36,222 nt of DNA. Source: an uncultured Thermodesulfobacterium sp. GTDB lineage: Bacteria; Desulfobacterota; Thermodesulfobacteria; Thermodesulfobacteriales; Thermodesulfobacteriaceae. The DNA lies in the NCBI GenBank assembly GCA_938091335.1, contig CALLJG010000015.1:1-36222 (forward strand), read 5' to 3'. Below, piece after piece: positions 35,410 through 36,222 of the stretch (its first letter is position 1; each line of letters starts with the position of its first letter). The notes beneath the pieces are model-generated. The model was given only the letters and a program-made list of their open reading frames with translations, was not told the DNA's origin and ran no database searches. The translations under genes and the position numbers were made by a program.

Positions 35410-36222
35410 ATGCTAAAATTCCGCTGGGAAACAGAATTTAAAGAAACAGAAATCGGAGAAATACCAAAGGATTGGGAGGTGAAAAGATTGGATGGAGATG
35501 AATTTAAAATTATACCTTCGGGAATAGATAAATTTGAGGGATTTAAAGAATACCTTTCTACTTCATCTGTGCAGGAAAATGAAATTGTAGAAATAGAAGA
35601 ATTAATAACTTATGAAAAAAGACCATCGAGAGCCAATATGCAGCCAACTGAAAATAGTGTTTGGTTTGCAAGAATGATAAATTCACCTAAATTTCTTTTA
35701 GCAAAAGAAGATCAAATAAAACACAAAATATTGTCTACTGGTTTTATTGGTATAAAGGCAAAATATACGGATTCTGCACGTTATCTTTTTTTCTATATCA
35801 GGACCAAAGAATTTCAAGAATTAAAGGATAATTTTGTAACAGGTGCTGTTCAGGAAGGTTTAACAAATGAAATGGCTTCTGAACTATGCGTCCCATATCC
35901 TTCTCTTCCCGAGCAATCCCGCATTGCAGAGGTTTTATCCTATTTTGATGATTTGATAGAAAACAAGAAAAGGCAGAATGAGATTTTAGAAAAAACGGCA
36001 ATAGCAATTTTTAAGAACTGGTTTGTTGACTTTGAACCATTTAAGGATGGAGAATTTGTGGATAGCGAATTGGGAAAGATCCCGAAGGGGTGGGAGGTTA
36101 AAGCGATCGGAGAAGTGGCAGATATAAGAAATGGTTTATCTTATAGTGGAAAGGAAAAATTTTCTGAACCTGTGGAGGGAAGTTTTATTTTTATTACTTT
36201 AAACAATGCTATAGAAGGTGGT
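35410..36222 (+). CDS. hsdS: Type I restriction enzyme specificity subunit HsdS, N-terminal part
   Basis: HsdS selects the split recognition sequence for HsdM and HsdR. The 271 visible codons run off the window end without a stop. The first target-recognition domain spans about 10-165, starting IGEIPKDWEVKRL. The central conserved spacer is LPEQSRIAEVLSYFDDLIEN followed by a coiled-coil helix and IFKNWFVDFEPF (about residues 170-215). The second domain begins LGKIPKGWEVKAIGEVADI. hsdR is not in the window. Confidence 0.92.
   Translation, partial: MLKFRWETEFKETEIGEIPKDWEVKRLDGDEFKIIPSGIDKFEGFKEYLSTSSVQENEIVEIEELITYEKRPSRANMQPTENSVWFARMINSPKFLLAKEDQIKHKILSTGFIGIKAKYTDSARYLFFYIRTKEFQELKDNFVTGAVQEGLTNEMASELCVPYPSLPEQSRIAEVLSYFDDLIENKKRQNEILEKTAIAIFKNWFVDFEPFKDGEFVDSELGKIPKGWEVKAIGEVADIRNGLSYSGKEKFSEPVEGSFIFITLNNAIEGG

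Overview
The window looks like a chromosomal segment of a low-GC, anaerobic, probably thermophilic Gram-negative bacterium. The Gram-negative call rests on a TonB/ExbB/ExbD cluster. Anaerobiosis and heat are suggested by an A-type flavoprotein (FprA) relic, an archaeal-type phosphoglycerate mutase, a DVU0298-like protein and very Lys/Glu/Ile-rich proteins. A Thermodesulfobacterium-like organism would fit, but that is inference; no rRNA gene is present to settle it.

Bases 1-22448 are a tightly packed, single-strand housekeeping block. It starts inside the tail of tuf and runs through the fused S10, spc and alpha ribosomal clusters (rpsJ to rplQ, with secY, adk, map, infA, rpmJ and rpoA in the usual order). 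It continues into a tRNA nucleotidyltransferase, then tig-clpP-clpX-lon. Gaps are mostly under 30 bases and several genes overlap, so transcription is likely shared over long stretches. This block makes ribosomes, the translocon, RNA polymerase alpha, the nascent-chain chaperone and the main AAA+ proteases. Several ribosomal proteins (S4, S14, L24, L36) and adenylate kinase are the Cys-containing, zinc-binding forms.

Bases 22452-27542 hold rho (minus strand, converging on lon with 3 bp between stop codons), tRNA-Asn(GTT), a small hypothetical gene, apgM, and exbB-exbD-tonB with its own promoter and a terminator.

Bases about 27600-33000 are accessory and decaying. They contain fprA with a lost start and several frame lesions, an intact DVU0298-like gene, a kup fragment missing both ends, an intact TSUP permease gene, a photolyase pseudogene, and a broken mntA-hepT toxin-antitoxin pair. 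Three isolated copies of one 37-bp CRISPR-type repeat lie here in the same orientation (27665, 30104, 32184). Each sits where a gene has been cut: at the 5' end of fprA, inside kup, and inside the photolyase gene. No second repeat, spacer array or cas gene is visible.

Bases 33127-36222 are a type I restriction-modification locus. hsdM has a +1 shift in an A7 run. An intact mntA-hepT pair lies between hsdM and hsdS. A 24-codon relic of an hsdS start precedes the real hsdS, which runs off the window. The two most interesting observations are the solo CRISPR repeats at gene breakpoints and the HEPN/MNT module embedded in the hsd operon.
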